64,000 nucleotides of DNA, from the NCBI RefSeq assembly GCF_017349295.1, contig NZ_JAFMPK010000027.1, forward strand, positions 152,829-216,828, in the 5' to 3' direction. Source of the stretch: Myceligenerans salitolerans (GTDB lineage: Bacteria; Actinomycetota; Actinomycetes; Actinomycetales; Cellulomonadaceae). Below the pieces are notes generated by a model that was not told the DNA's origin, did not search any database, and saw only the letters and a program-made list of their open reading frames with translations. Shown here one piece after another: positions 45,585 to 53,550 of this stretch (position 1 is the first letter of the stretch; every line of letters starts with the position of its first letter). A program made the translations under genes and the position numbers.

Positions 45585-46799
45585 TCACTTGAGGACGGCG
45601 AGCACCTCGTGCAGCAGGCCGTTGAACGAGCGGACCCGCTGAACGGTGGGGCCGAAGGGCACGTCGACGGCGGCGGCGTCCGCCCGCATCCCGACGAGGA
45701 GCGGCAGGTCCGGGTACGCCTCGTGCACCGCGTGCACGACGTCGAGCGCCGGCCGTGTCTGCGTGGTCGCGAGGACGACGGCGGCCGGCCGGACCATCGT
45801 CACCAGTTCCACCGACCGGTGGGTGCTCGCGGGGCCGGTCACGATCCGGGCCATCGTCCCCTTCGCCGCGAGCGACGCCGCCAGGGCGTGCGCGGGAAGC
45901 GGCACCAGTTCGTCCGGGGCGGCGAACACGAGCACGATCTTGCGCATCCGGCTCGGATGGTTGGCGGGCGGCCCGCCGGCCTCCACGACCTCTCGCTCGA
46001 ACTCCTCGGTGTAGTCGCGGAGGCTGGCCAGCGCCGCCGCGGCGAGCACCATCTCCGGCACCTCGCCCGGGCCGGCGAGCACGGTGCGCACCGCGACCTG
46101 GTCGAACGCCGGCTCGACGAGTTCCGTCCACCACACGGACGGGTCGTCCTCGGGGCTGAGTCGCAGAAGCGCGTCACACGCGGTACGGCTGTACTTGATC
46201 GCGGCGTCCACCAGGGCCGAGACCCTGCTCGACCACGAGGTGCCGCCCATCGCGCGGGACCGCCCCGCGTCGCGCTGCGTTCCGCCGCCGCCGGGCAGGG
46301 CGCGCAGATGGCCACGGCGAGATCCCTCCTGCTCGGCACGCCCGGCCGTGTGAGGGCTCGCCCCGGCTCCGCGCGAGGACGGCTCGTCCCCGTCCACGCC
46401 GTCCGTGACGTCCCGCTCCGGTTCCTCGTCGGGACCACCGCCGTCCTCGTCGGGATCCGGCGGCGCCCCGCCGTCCCGCCGGGCGAGCTGCGCCGACTCG
46501 TCCGACTGGACGGTGGCGAGTTCGTCCTCGCTCGCCTCGATCGCGGCGCGAGCCGCGTCGCCCGGCGCGTGCCCCTCCAGGGTGAGACGCCGCATGACCA
46601 GGAGTCTTGCCACGTCATCGGGCGTGTACCGGCGGTGTGAGCCCGCCGTGCGACCTGACGGGCCCAGCCCGTAGCGACGGTCCCAGGTGCGCAGGGTCGC
46701 GGGTGCGACCCCGAGGCGTTTGGCCACCGCTGCGACGGCCAGCCCGGGGCTCGACGGGCGGGGCCCGCCCTGACTCTGAGCAGGCCGCGTCGATGTCAT
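45585..46799 (-). CDS. MerR-type regulator with degenerate B12-binding fold
   Basis: Transcription regulator of 404 residues. The MerR helix-turn-helix is at about 20-85 (AVAKRLGVAPATLRTWDRRYGLGPSGRTAGSHRRY). A long disordered, acidic then arginine/glycine-rich linker (about 90-195) follows, then a helical region (about 205-285) and a Rossmann-like cobalamin-binding fold (about 288-404). The B12 ligand motif DxHxxG of CarH/LitR relatives is absent: the corresponding loop reads PDELVPLPAH. It may therefore sense something other than cobalamin. Divergent from the whiB gene, in the place occupied by sigD or bldM genes in other actinobacteria. Confidence 0.85.
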   Translation of the reverse strand: MTSTRPAQSQGGPRPSSPGLAVAAVAKRLGVAPATLRTWDRRYGLGPSGRTAGSHRRYTPDDVARLLVMRRLTLEGHAPGDAARAAIEASEDELATVQSDESAQLARRDGGAPPDPDEDGGGPDEEPERDVTDGVDGDEPSSRGAGASPHTAGRAEQEGSRRGHLRALPGGGGTQRDAGRSRAMGGTSWSSRVSALVDAAIKYSRTACDALLRLSPEDDPSVWWTELVEPAFDQVAVRTVLAGPGEVPEMVLAAAALASLRDYTEEFEREVVEAGGPPANHPSRMRKIVLVFAAPDELVPLPAHALAASLAAKGTMARIVTGPASTHRSVELVTMVRPAAVVLATTQTRPALDVVHAVHEAYPDLPLLVGMRADAAAVDVPFGPTVQRVRSFNGLLHEVLAVLK

Positions 46800-46954
46800 G
46801 GACCTGATTCTGCCGAGCCCGGCAAACGTTCGCCACCGATCCGCCCGGTGTGCCGCTTATCTCCGCATGTTTCAGGGCGATCTCGGTCAAACCTTGCCAG
46901 CCATGGCGCGGTTCGTCGTGAATCGAATCGTTAGCGCTGGCGCAAAAACGCCCC

Positions 46955-46983
46955 TTGAACAAGTTCTGCACAACTTGTAGGTT
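46955..46983 (+). promoter_or_regulatory. whiB promoter with dyad in the spacer
   Basis: TTGAAC (46955-46960), a 17-base spacer and TAGGTT (46978-46983) make a good promoter. Transcription would start at or next to the ATG at 46991, so the mRNA is probably leaderless. ACAAGTT (46959-46965) and AACTTGT (46972-46978) form a perfect 7-bp dyad between the two boxes, a likely operator. Confidence 0.65.
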
Positions 46984-46990
46984 GTTCGCC

Positions 46991-47278
46991 ATGACGGAGA
47001 TCTCGAGACTTCCCGGCCCGGTGATGGAGCTGTGGGAGTGGCAGTACCAGGGGGCATGCCGCGACGCGGACGACACGCTGTTCTTCCACCCGGAGGGAGA
47101 GCGCGGGTCCACGCGCCGACGTCGAGCCGAAGCAGCCAAGGCCATCTGCCGGTCGTGCCCGGTGATGATGCAGTGCCGCGAGCAATCGCTGCGCGTGCGT
47201 GAGCCGTACGGGGTGTGGGGAGGTCTGAGCGAGGACGAACGGTCCGCCATCCTCGCGGGCAAGACACACTCTGCCTGA
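46991..47278 (+). CDS. WhiB-family iron-sulfur regulator, WhiD/WhiB3 class
   Basis: Small [4Fe-4S] transcription factor that works with the principal sigma factor. The 95-residue protein starts with ISRLPGPVMELWEWQYQGACR, the pattern of WhiD/WhiB3. The four cluster cysteines are in GACRDA, ICRSCPV and MQCREQ (about residues 23, 53, 56, 62), and the sigma-contacting turn is YGVWGGLSEDER. WhiB3 is a redox sensor and WhiD a sporulation regulator in other actinobacteria; the role here is unknown. Location near guaB and groES matches the conserved whiB3/whiD locus. The TGA lies inside a 17-bp tandem duplication. Confidence 0.92.
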   Translation: MTEISRLPGPVMELWEWQYQGACRDADDTLFFHPEGERGSTRRRRAEAAKAICRSCPVMMQCREQSLRVREPYGVWGGLSEDERSAILAGKTHSA

Positions 47279-47306
47279 CGCGTCTCGTTGCCTGACGCGT
47301 CTCGTT
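47273..47306. repeat. 17-bp tandem duplication over the whiB stop
   Basis: GCCTGACGCGTCTCGTT occurs twice in direct succession, 47273-47289 and 47290-47306. The first copy contains the whiB TGA (47276-47278). Confidence 0.85.
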
Positions 47307-47434
47307 GCGGGGCAGCGGCGGCACCACCGTCGCGTCGCCGCCCGCGCACGTCCCGAGCGGGCGGTTGCCGTTGCGATCCGTCACGGCAGCCGTACCGCTC
47401 CCGGCCGCAGGGGAGCGGCCGATCATCAGGGGGA

Positions 47435-47475
47435 GGGAACGTGCCGGCGGGCGACGCGGTCGCCGGCACGTTCCC
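47435..47475. terminator. 15-bp hairpin between whiB and groES
   Basis: Arms 47435-47449 and 47461-47475 (GGGAACGTGCCGGCG and its complement) are perfect, with an 11-base loop. Probably terminates whiB; it lies just before an even stronger hairpin. Confidence 0.7.
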
Positions 47476-47481
47476 CGCATC

Positions 47482-47520
47482 ACGAAGGGCCCCGCACACC
47501 AGGTGTGCGGGGCCCTTCGT
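47482..47520. terminator. 19-bp perfect hairpin after groES
   Basis: ACGAAGGGCCCCGCACACC (47482-47500) is followed after one base by its exact complement (47502-47520). It lies 17 bases past the groES stop and faces whiB, so it is a strong bidirectional terminator. Confidence 0.85.
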
Positions 47521-47536
47521 GTCGCGGCGGGGTTGT

Positions 47537-47833
47537 TCAGCCCGCGACCACGGCGAGGATGTCGCGCGAGGAGAGGACCAGGTAGTCCTCACCCGCGTAC
47601 TTCACCTCGGTGCCGCCGTACTTCGAGTACAGGACCTTGTCGCCCACGGCGACGTCCACCGGCACGCGGTTGCCGTTGTCGGAGACGCGGCCCGGGCCCA
47701 CCGCCAGGACCTCGCCCTCCTGGGGCTTCTCCTTGGCGGTGTCCGGGATGACCAGGCCGGAAGCGGTCGTGGTCTCAGCCTCGAGGGCCTTGACGACGAT
47801 CCGGTCCTCGAGCGGCTTGATGGGGACCGACAC
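47537..47833 (-). CDS. groES: Co-chaperonin GroES
   Basis: Heptameric lid of the GroEL chaperonin. The 98-residue sequence has [16 protein letters not shown], the GroEL-binding mobile loop [11 protein letters not shown] (about residues 21-31), VGPGR and [30 protein letters not shown]. The GTG start has AGGAGG 7 bases upstream. No groEL follows; a terminator hairpin begins 17 bases after the stop, so groES is transcribed alone. A CIRCE element and promoter lie 160-200 bases upstream, giving heat-shock control by HrcA. Confidence 0.96.
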   Translation of the reverse strand: MSVPIKPLEDRIVVKALEAETTTASGLVIPDTAKEKPQEGEVLAVGPGRVSDNGNRVPVDVAVGDKVLYSKYGGTEVKYAGEDYLVLSSRDILAVVAG

Positions 47834-47992
47834 GTCGGACCTCCTCTTTCTGCGAGCAGATCAAAGATCAGCTACGTTGACGGGTTTGCTCGAGTGTTCG
47901 GCGGGCCGCCGTCGTCGCGGGTGCCGGCGGGCACGGAACATCTCGTGGCACCGCCGCGCCGACCCGTGAGCCGTGCGGCGATGACACCCCCA

Positions 47993-48021
47993 AATCTAGG
48001 TCGGGGCTAGCACTCGGTCAA
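47993..48021 (-). promoter_or_regulatory. groES promoter
   Basis: TTGACC (48021-48016) and TAGATT (47998-47993) on the minus strand with exactly 17 bases between them. The -35 lies in the centre of the CIRCE dyad. Transcription would start near 47986, giving a leader of about 150 bases before groES. Confidence 0.75.
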
Positions 48022-48033
48022 GGCGAGTGCTAG
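48007..48033. promoter_or_regulatory. CIRCE element (HrcA operator)
   Basis: CTAGCACTC-N9-GAGTGCTAG is a perfect 9-9-9 CIRCE, differing from the consensus TTAGCACTC only in the outermost pair. It overlaps the groES -35, the expected position for HrcA repression. Confidence 0.93.
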
Positions 48034-48164
48034 ATCGGCGATGCGCGCCCGGACAGGAGGGAGGGGCCGGTGTATCCCGTGAAGAAGCAGTGGAAAATGC
48101 GCAATAGAGAAAATTCTTCGCCAGACTCTCGCCATGAACAGGCGATACGTGGAAAGATCTGCCC

Positions 48165-49499
48165 ATGGATGCGGCGATTCTGAGCAAACTTCTCAGCCCC
48201 GATGGCCGGGCGCTGCTTGGTGCACTCCCGCCCTACGACGAGCGATCCGCCATGCGCACCTCCACGAAACTCCGTGAGCAAGGTGTCGCACCCGACCTCG
48301 CGGCGGCCGCTCTCACCCAGTCCCGCCTGCGCAGCAGGGCACGGACCAAGTTCGGCGAGCTCGCCGGGCAGATGTTGTTCACCGCCGACGGCCTCGAACA
48401 GGCCACCCGTCTGCGCGTGGCGTCCCTGCACGCCGATCGGTTCACCGACGCGGGCGTCACACATGTCGCGGACCTGACGAGCGGCATCGGCGCCGACGCC
48501 ATGGCATTCGCCGGAGCCGGGCTCCGTGTCCTGGCCACGGACATCGACGAGGTCACGGCGCGGATCGCCGCCTGGAACCTCCGGCAGTTCCCCGAGGCCG
48601 AAGCTCGTCATGCCGACGGTCTCGCCCTCGACCTCGGGGCCGAACGCGCCGACGGCGTCTACGCCGACCCGGCTCGCCGCACGCGCGGGCCGGGCGGCAG
48701 CCGCCGCGTCTTCGACCCGCGTGGCTACGAGCCGGCGCTGGACAGGGTGTTCGCCCTGCGCGACGCCGTACCCGCCCTGGGTGTCAAGGTGGGTCCGGGC
48801 ATTCCGCACGAGGGCCTGCCCCACGACGCCGAGGCGCAGTGGGTCTCCGTCGACAACGACGTCGTCGAGGCCGGGCTGTGGTTCGGCCCGCTCGCCGCCG
48901 GGGGGCCCGGCCGCAGCGCGCTCGTGGTGCGCACCACCGTCGACCGCGACGGCAAGGAACACACCCGCACCCGCGTGCTGCGCGCGTCGGACCACCCGGA
49001 CGGTGTGGCCCTCGAGGCACCCACCGGCGAGGTCGGCCAGTACCTCTACGAGCCCGACGGCGCCGTCATCCGGGCCGGTCTCGTCGCCCATGCCGCCGTC
49101 GAGCTGAACGGCCGGCTGGTCGACCCGACGATCGCCTACATCACGACGGACTCCCCCGCGCCGGCACCCTCCCCGGACCGGGTCGCGCCACCCGGCGCCC
49201 CGCCCGGTGGCGCTGGTCCCGCCGGCGAGCCGGCGCTCGACCTGGCGGGTCCCGCTCCGATCGCCACCGGGTACCGGGTGCTGGACACGCTCCCGTTCGG
49301 GCTCAAGCGCCTCAAGGGATACCTGCGCGAACGGAACGTCGGGCAGCTCACGATCAAGAAGCGGGGCACCGCCGTGGTGCCCGAACAGCTGCGCAAGCAG
49401 CTCGTGCTGACCGGGACGGAGGCGGCGACCATCGTGCTCACGCGCGTCGCCGGCACCCAGACGGTCCTGCTGGTCGAACCGCTGCGGAGCGGGACATGA
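48165..49499 (+). CDS. Class I SAM methyltransferase with THUMP-like domain
   Basis: Probable RNA methyltransferase of 444 residues. The SAM motif I is VADLTSGIGADAMAFAGAG (about residues 101-119), followed by ATDID and the motif IV-like YADPARRT (about 166-173). The C-terminal 75 residues (LDTLPFGLKRLKGYLRERNVG; TIKKRGTAV) match the THUMP-like domain of this actinobacterial family. A proline/glycine-rich insertion separates the two (about 328-352). Target RNA is unknown. The stop overlaps the ligase start by four bases. The AT-rich region before it (about 48085-48164) probably holds its promoter. Confidence 0.85.
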   Translation: MDAAILSKLLSPDGRALLGALPPYDERSAMRTSTKLREQGVAPDLAAAALTQSRLRSRARTKFGELAGQMLFTADGLEQATRLRVASLHADRFTDAGVTHVADLTSGIGADAMAFAGAGLRVLATDIDEVTARIAAWNLRQFPEAEARHADGLALDLGAERADGVYADPARRTRGPGGSRRVFDPRGYEPALDRVFALRDAVPALGVKVGPGIPHEGLPHDAEAQWVSVDNDVVEAGLWFGPLAAGGPGRSALVVRTTVDRDGKEHTRTRVLRASDHPDGVALEAPTGEVGQYLYEPDGAVIRAGLVAHAAVELNGRLVDPTIAYITTDSPAPAPSPDRVAPPGAPPGGAGPAGEPALDLAGPAPIATGYRVLDTLPFGLKRLKGYLRERNVGQLTIKKRGTAVVPEQLRKQLVLTGTEAATIVLTRVAGTQTVLLVEPLRSGT

Positions 49500-50659
49500 C
49501 CGGCCCCGCGCCCGTGCCGTTCGGCACGTCACGGCGGTCCAGCATCGGCCTCGAGTGGGAGATCGGGCTGGTCGACGTCGGTTCCGGTGCGATGGCGCAG
49601 GTCGCACCGCAGGTGATCGAGGACCTGTCGCCCGAGGGCGCCGACCCGCGCGTCAAGGCGGAGCTGATGCGGAACACGGTGGAGATCGCCACGGGAGTGT
49701 GCGACGACGTCGGCGCGGTGGGCGCCGAACTCGACGAGCTCCTCGACCGCGTGGCGATCTCGGCCGGCCGGCACGGCGCCGCGGTGATCGGCGGCGCCAT
49801 GCACCCGCTCGCGCGCTGGGAGGACCAGCTCGTCACGGACAAGGAGCGCTACGCCCGGCTCGTGGACCGCATCCAGGTGTTCGTGCGGCAGCTCGTCACG
49901 TGGGGGCTGCACGTCCACGTCGGGGTGGAGCACCGCGACAAGGTCCTCGCCCTCGTGCAGGGCGTGGTCACGTACGCGCCGCATCTGCAGGCCCTGTCCG
50001 CCTCGTCACCCTACTGGGGCGGTGTCGACACCGGCTACGCCTCCACGCGGGCCATGCTGTTCCAGCAGATCCCGACGGCAGGGCTGCCGCACCCGTTCAC
50101 CCAGTGGCACGAGGTGGAGTCGTACGCGCAGGACATGCGCCGTGTGGGGGTGGCCCAGGAGTTCAACGAGATCCACTGGGACGTCCGTCCGTCACCGGCG
50201 TACGGGACCATCGAGGTTCGCATCTGCGACGGCCCCACGAACGTCACCGAGGCGATGGCCCTGGGCGCACTGACGCACTGCCTGGTGGAACATCTGTCCA
50301 CCGAGCTCGATCACGGCCGGGAGCTACCGGTCCTGCCGCCGTGGTTCGCCAAGGAGAACAAGTGGCGGGCGGCGCGGTACGGCATGGACGCGACGATCAT
50401 CACCTCGGCCGACGGGGACCAGCTCCCGGTCTCCGACGCCATCGCGAAGGTCCTGGTCGAGCTGGAGCCGACAGCGGAGCGCCTGGGATGCGCCGAGCAC
50501 CTCGCCGCCGTCGCCGACATCGCCCGCACCGGCTCGTCCTACCAGCGCCAGCGCGCCGTGGCCGATGCCTCCGGGGGCGATCTGGACGCCGTGGTCCGCG
50601 CGATGCTGGCCGAGATGGAGACCGGGCGTCCCCTCCCGCACTTCCCGAACCGGACCTGA
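49496..50659 (+). CDS. Glutamate-cysteine ligase family 2 protein (YbdK-like)
   Basis: Carboxylate-amine ligase of the GCS2 family, 387 residues. Signature regions are RSSIGLEWEIGLVD at the N-terminus (Mg/ATP-binding acidic motif E-x-E), ELMRNTVEIATGVC, WGLHVHVGVEH and FNEIHWDVRPSPAYGTIEVRICD. YbdK proteins have weak gamma-glutamylcysteine synthetase activity; the physiological substrate in actinobacteria that use mycothiol is uncertain. The ATG overlaps the methyltransferase stop (ATGA), so the two form one unit. Confidence 0.87.
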   Translation: MTGPAPVPFGTSRRSSIGLEWEIGLVDVGSGAMAQVAPQVIEDLSPEGADPRVKAELMRNTVEIATGVCDDVGAVGAELDELLDRVAISAGRHGAAVIGGAMHPLARWEDQLVTDKERYARLVDRIQVFVRQLVTWGLHVHVGVEHRDKVLALVQGVVTYAPHLQALSASSPYWGGVDTGYASTRAMLFQQIPTAGLPHPFTQWHEVESYAQDMRRVGVAQEFNEIHWDVRPSPAYGTIEVRICDGPTNVTEAMALGALTHCLVEHLSTELDHGRELPVLPPWFAKENKWRAARYGMDATIITSADGDQLPVSDAIAKVLVELEPTAERLGCAEHLAAVADIARTGSSYQRQRAVADASGGDLDAVVRAMLAEMETGRPLPHFPNRT

Positions 50660-50695
50660 CCGGGCCGGCCGTGGTGAGGGCCCGGGCGCTCCGGC

Positions 50696-51316
50696 TCAGA
50701 GCGCCTGGGCGACCTCGTCCAGGGTCAGGCGGGGCAGGCGGGGGTGCCCGGTGCCCTCGCCCGCGGTCACGCCCGCGGCGATCATCATGAACGACTTGTA
50801 GCCGCTGTCGGCGAAGAACTCGGCGTCGACCCCGTCGAAGTCCATCCCGTTCATCGGACGCACGGACAGACCGACGGAGCGCAGGGCGACGATCAGGTAG
50901 CCGGCCTGGATGAGGGCGTTGGTGCGTGCCATGCCGTCGCGCACGTCGGGGGCGGGGGCGAGCTGCTCCTTGATGCCCGGGTAGACCGGGAAGAGGCGCG
51001 GCAGGTGCTCGTGGAACTCCGGGTCGTGCGCGAGGACGAGGGTCGCGGGAGCGGACTCGACCTTCGGCCGGTTGCCGTCGGGCAGATGCGCGAGCAACCG
51101 CGCCTTCGCCTCGTCCGAGCGGACGACCACGAAGCGCAGCGGCAGCGTGTTCATCGCCGTCGGCCCGAACTTCGCCAGGTCCCAGGCGGCTCGGAGGTGG
51201 GCGTCGGTCACCTCGGCGTCGGTCCACTCCGTGACGGAGCGCGCGGTGCGGAACAGGCGGTCGGCGGCGGCGTCGTCGATGGCGAGCGGTGCGGCGGCCT
51301 CGAGTGTCTCGGTCAT
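50696..51316 (-). CDS. Nitroreductase family protein, RutE/malonic semialdehyde reductase type
   Basis: FMN-dependent oxidoreductase of 206 residues. The RutE-like core is RSVTEWTDAEVTDAHLRAAWDLAKFGPTAMN (about residues 27-57) followed by PLRFVVVRSDEAKARL. Later elements are NALIQAGYLIVALRSVGLSVRPMNGMD (about 137-163). In uracil degradation RutE reduces malonic semialdehyde; many actinobacterial members have no rut context, as here, so another quinone or aldehyde substrate is possible. An AT-rich box about 30-50 bases upstream may be a regulator site. Confidence 0.83.
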   Translation of the reverse strand: MTETLEAAAPLAIDDAAADRLFRTARSVTEWTDAEVTDAHLRAAWDLAKFGPTAMNTLPLRFVVVRSDEAKARLLAHLPDGNRPKVESAPATLVLAHDPEFHEHLPRLFPVYPGIKEQLAPAPDVRDGMARTNALIQAGYLIVALRSVGLSVRPMNGMDFDGVDAEFFADSGYKSFMMIAAGVTAGEGTGHPRLPRLTLDEVAQAL

Positions 51317-51343
51317 GTCCGGCGCAACACCGTCGCGGGCGCA

Positions 51344-51368
51344 GATAGTTCAATTTTCAATCGTGATC
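51344..51368. promoter_or_regulatory. AT-rich box upstream of nitroreductase
   Basis: The stretch holds AGTTCAATTTTCAATCG, with the direct repeat CAATTTTCAAT, in otherwise GC-rich DNA between two divergent genes. It looks like a MarR/HxlR-type operator or a promoter element; the dyad symmetry is imperfect. Confidence 0.3.
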
Positions 51369-51426
51369 CCGCGCACACCAGCGTGTCAGAACCTCCGCCC
51401 CGGCGCCGGGAAGCAGACCCGCGGAC

Positions 51427-51432
51427 TAGCCT
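51427..51432 (+). promoter_or_regulatory. -10 box, leaderless start of tsaD
   Basis: TAGCCT ends six bases before the ATG at 51439, without a ribosome site. Confidence 0.45.
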
Positions 51433-51438
51433 TGCCCC

Positions 51439-52491
51439 ATGACCTCTTCCGGCGACCCCCTCGTCCTCGGCATCGAGTCGTCCTGCGACGAGACCGGCGT
51501 GGCCCTCGTCCGCGGCAACGACCTGCTGTTCGACGCCGTCGCCTCCTCGATGGAGGAGCACGCGCGCTTCGGCGGGATCATCCCCGAGGTCGCGAGCCGC
51601 GCCCACCTCGAAGCGATGATCCCCACGATCGAGCGCGCGCTCGCTGAGGCCGACGTCGACCTCACCGAGGTCGACGCCATCGCCGTCACCGCGGGGCCCG
51701 GTCTGGTGGGCCCGCTGACGGTCGGGACCTCCGCGGCGAAGGCGCTGTCGATCGGCCTCGGCAAACCGCTGTACGGAGTGAACCACGTCATCGGCCACGC
51801 GTGCGTGGACCAGCTCGTCGACGGCGCGTTCCCCGACCGGGTGATGGCGCTGGTGGTCTCGGGCGGGCATTCCTCCCTGCTGCTCGTGGACGACGTCGCC
51901 ACCGATGTCACGGAACTCGGCTCCACGCTCGACGACGCGGCCGGCGAGGCCTTCGACAAGGTGGGCCGGCTGCTCGGCCTCCCCTACCCCGGCGGCCCCC
52001 ACGTCGACCGGCTGGCCCGGGAGGGTGACCCGACGGCGATCCGCTTCCCGCGCGGGCTCACGGCGCGCAAGGACCAGGAACGCCACGCGCACGACTTCAG
52101 CTTCTCCGGCCTCAAGACCGCGGTCGCACGCTGGGTCGAGGCCCGCACCGACGCCGGGCAGGCCATCCCGGTCGAGGACGTGTGCGCGTCGTTCGCCGAA
52201 GCGGTGGCCGACGTGCTCACGGCGAAGACCATCGCGGCCTGCCGGCGGCACGACGTCGACACGCTCGTCATCGGCGGCGGTTTCTCCGCGAACTCGCAGC
52301 TTCGGGAGATGGCCGCGAAGCGATGCGCCGAGGCCGGGATCGACCTACGGATCCCACCGATCCGCTACTGCACGGACAACGGGGCGATGATCGCCGCTCT
52401 GGGGTCCGCGGTGGTCCGCGCGGGCGTCGCCCCCAGCGCGCTCGACATCCCGGTGGACTCGTCGATGCCGCTGGAGACGATCACGGTCTGA
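51439..52491 (+). CDS. tsaD: tRNA t6A threonylcarbamoyltransferase TsaD
   Basis: Transfers threonylcarbamoyl to A37 of ANN-decoding tRNAs, together with TsaB and TsaE encoded nearby. ASKHA features: [16 protein letters not shown] at the N-terminus, the metal-binding HVIGHACV (about residues 115-122), [11 protein letters not shown] and the late [11 protein letters not shown] and [12 protein letters not shown]. Length 350 residues is normal. In related actinobacteria tsaD follows rimI in the same direction; here it is inverted relative to tsaB-rimI and separated from them by a sulfurtransferase gene. Confidence 0.97.
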   Translation: MTSSGDPLVLGIESSCDETGVALVRGNDLLFDAVASSMEEHARFGGIIPEVASRAHLEAMIPTIERALAEADVDLTEVDAIAVTAGPGLVGPLTVGTSAAKALSIGLGKPLYGVNHVIGHACVDQLVDGAFPDRVMALVVSGGHSSLLLVDDVATDVTELGSTLDDAAGEAFDKVGRLLGLPYPGGPHVDRLAREGDPTAIRFPRGLTARKDQERHAHDFSFSGLKTAVARWVEARTDAGQAIPVEDVCASFAEAVADVLTAKTIAACRRHDVDTLVIGGGFSANSQLREMAAKRCAEAGIDLRIPPIRYCTDNGAMIAALGSAVVRAGVAPSALDIPVDSSMPLETITV

Positions 52492-52515
52492 CGGTCGGGC
52501 GCCGGAGCGGCCACG

Positions 52516-53391
52516 TCAACGGCGTGCACTCCCCGTCGCGACCTCGCGGGCGGGGTCGTGGGACCACTGGGACCAGGAGCCCGGATAGAGTGCGGCCTGC
52601 TTTCCTGCCGCCGCCAGCGCCGCGACCTGGTGGGCAGCCGTGACTCCGGAGCCGCAGTACACGCCCACCGGTTCCGTCGCGCGGACGCCGAGCCCGGCGA
52701 ACCGGGTGCGAAGTTCCGCGGTCGAGAGGAACTCGCCGTCCTCCCCGAGGTTCTCCGTGGTCGGCGCCGACACCGCGCCCGGGATGTGCCCCGCCTGCGG
52801 GTCCACCGGCTCCACCTCGCCCCGGTACCGCTCCCCGGCGCGCGCGTCCAGGAGCACACCGGCACCGTTCGCCAGGTCGGCGGCGTCGTCGGCGTCGAGC
52901 ACGGGCATCCCGCCGGGGCGCGCGACGAAGTCCCCGGGCGTGGCGGCCACGCCGCCGACCTCGAGCGCGTGGCCGGCCGCGACCCAGGCGTCGATCCCGC
53001 CGTCGAGGATGCGGACGTCGTCGAGCCCGAAGTAGCGCAGCAGCCACCAGGCGCGGGCCGCGGAGGTGCCGCCGACGCCGTCGTACACGACGACGCGGGA
53101 GCCCTGCCGTACGCCCCACCGGCGGGCGGCCTCCTGGAACGCGGCGGCCGACGGCAACGGATGCCGCCCGGCGGCCGGCGAACCGGGTGCGGCCAGCTCG
53201 GCCTCCAGATCCACGTACACCGCTGCGGGAAGATGCCCGGCGCGATACCGCTCGGCACCGTCGGTCATCCCGAGTGCCCACCGCACGTCCAGCAGGACGG
53301 GTGTCCCCGCCTCGGGGTCCACGTGCCTCCCGCCCGTGACCTGAAGATCCGCCGCCAGCCGAGTGGCGTCAACCAGCACCCGTTCCCTCAC
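52516..53391 (-). CDS. Rhodanese-type sulfurtransferase
   Basis: Two-domain thiosulfate/3-mercaptopyruvate sulfurtransferase of 291 residues. The inactive first rhodanese domain (about 1-135) has LLDVRWALG and RYRAGHLPAAVYVDLE. The second carries the active loop CGSGVTA (about residue 240), the form usual in 3-mercaptopyruvate sulfurtransferases. GTG 53391 has AAGGA nine bases upstream and is preferred over GTG 53421. It is convergent with tsaD. Sulfur transfer or cyanide detoxification are the known roles; no partner gene indicates which. Confidence 0.88.
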   Translation of the reverse strand: MRERVLVDATRLAADLQVTGGRHVDPEAGTPVLLDVRWALGMTDGAERYRAGHLPAAVYVDLEAELAAPGSPAAGRHPLPSAAAFQEAARRWGVRQGSRVVVYDGVGGTSAARAWWLLRYFGLDDVRILDGGIDAWVAAGHALEVGGVAATPGDFVARPGGMPVLDADDAADLANGAGVLLDARAGERYRGEVEPVDPQAGHIPGAVSAPTTENLGEDGEFLSTAELRTRFAGLGVRATEPVGVYCGSGVTAAHQVAALAAAGKQAALYPGSWSQWSHDPAREVATGSARR

Positions 53392-53491
53392 GTCCCGATT
53401 TCCTTCCTCACCGCCGGCCACGAACCAACGCCTGACACGATCCCACGGCCCGCGGTCGCTGCCAAGACGTGTCGACCGTCACGGGCGGCCG

Positions 53492-53550
53492 CGCCGCCAC
53501 GGACGACGGCGACGGACGGTCAGGCGGCGTCGCCGTCGTCCGTGGCGGCG
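53492..53550 (-). terminator. 22-bp terminator stem overlapping the rimI end
   Basis: Arms 53492-53513 and 53529-53550 are perfectly complementary over 22 bp, with a 15-base loop containing the rimI stop codon. One arm therefore encodes the last residues of RimI. Confidence 0.8.
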
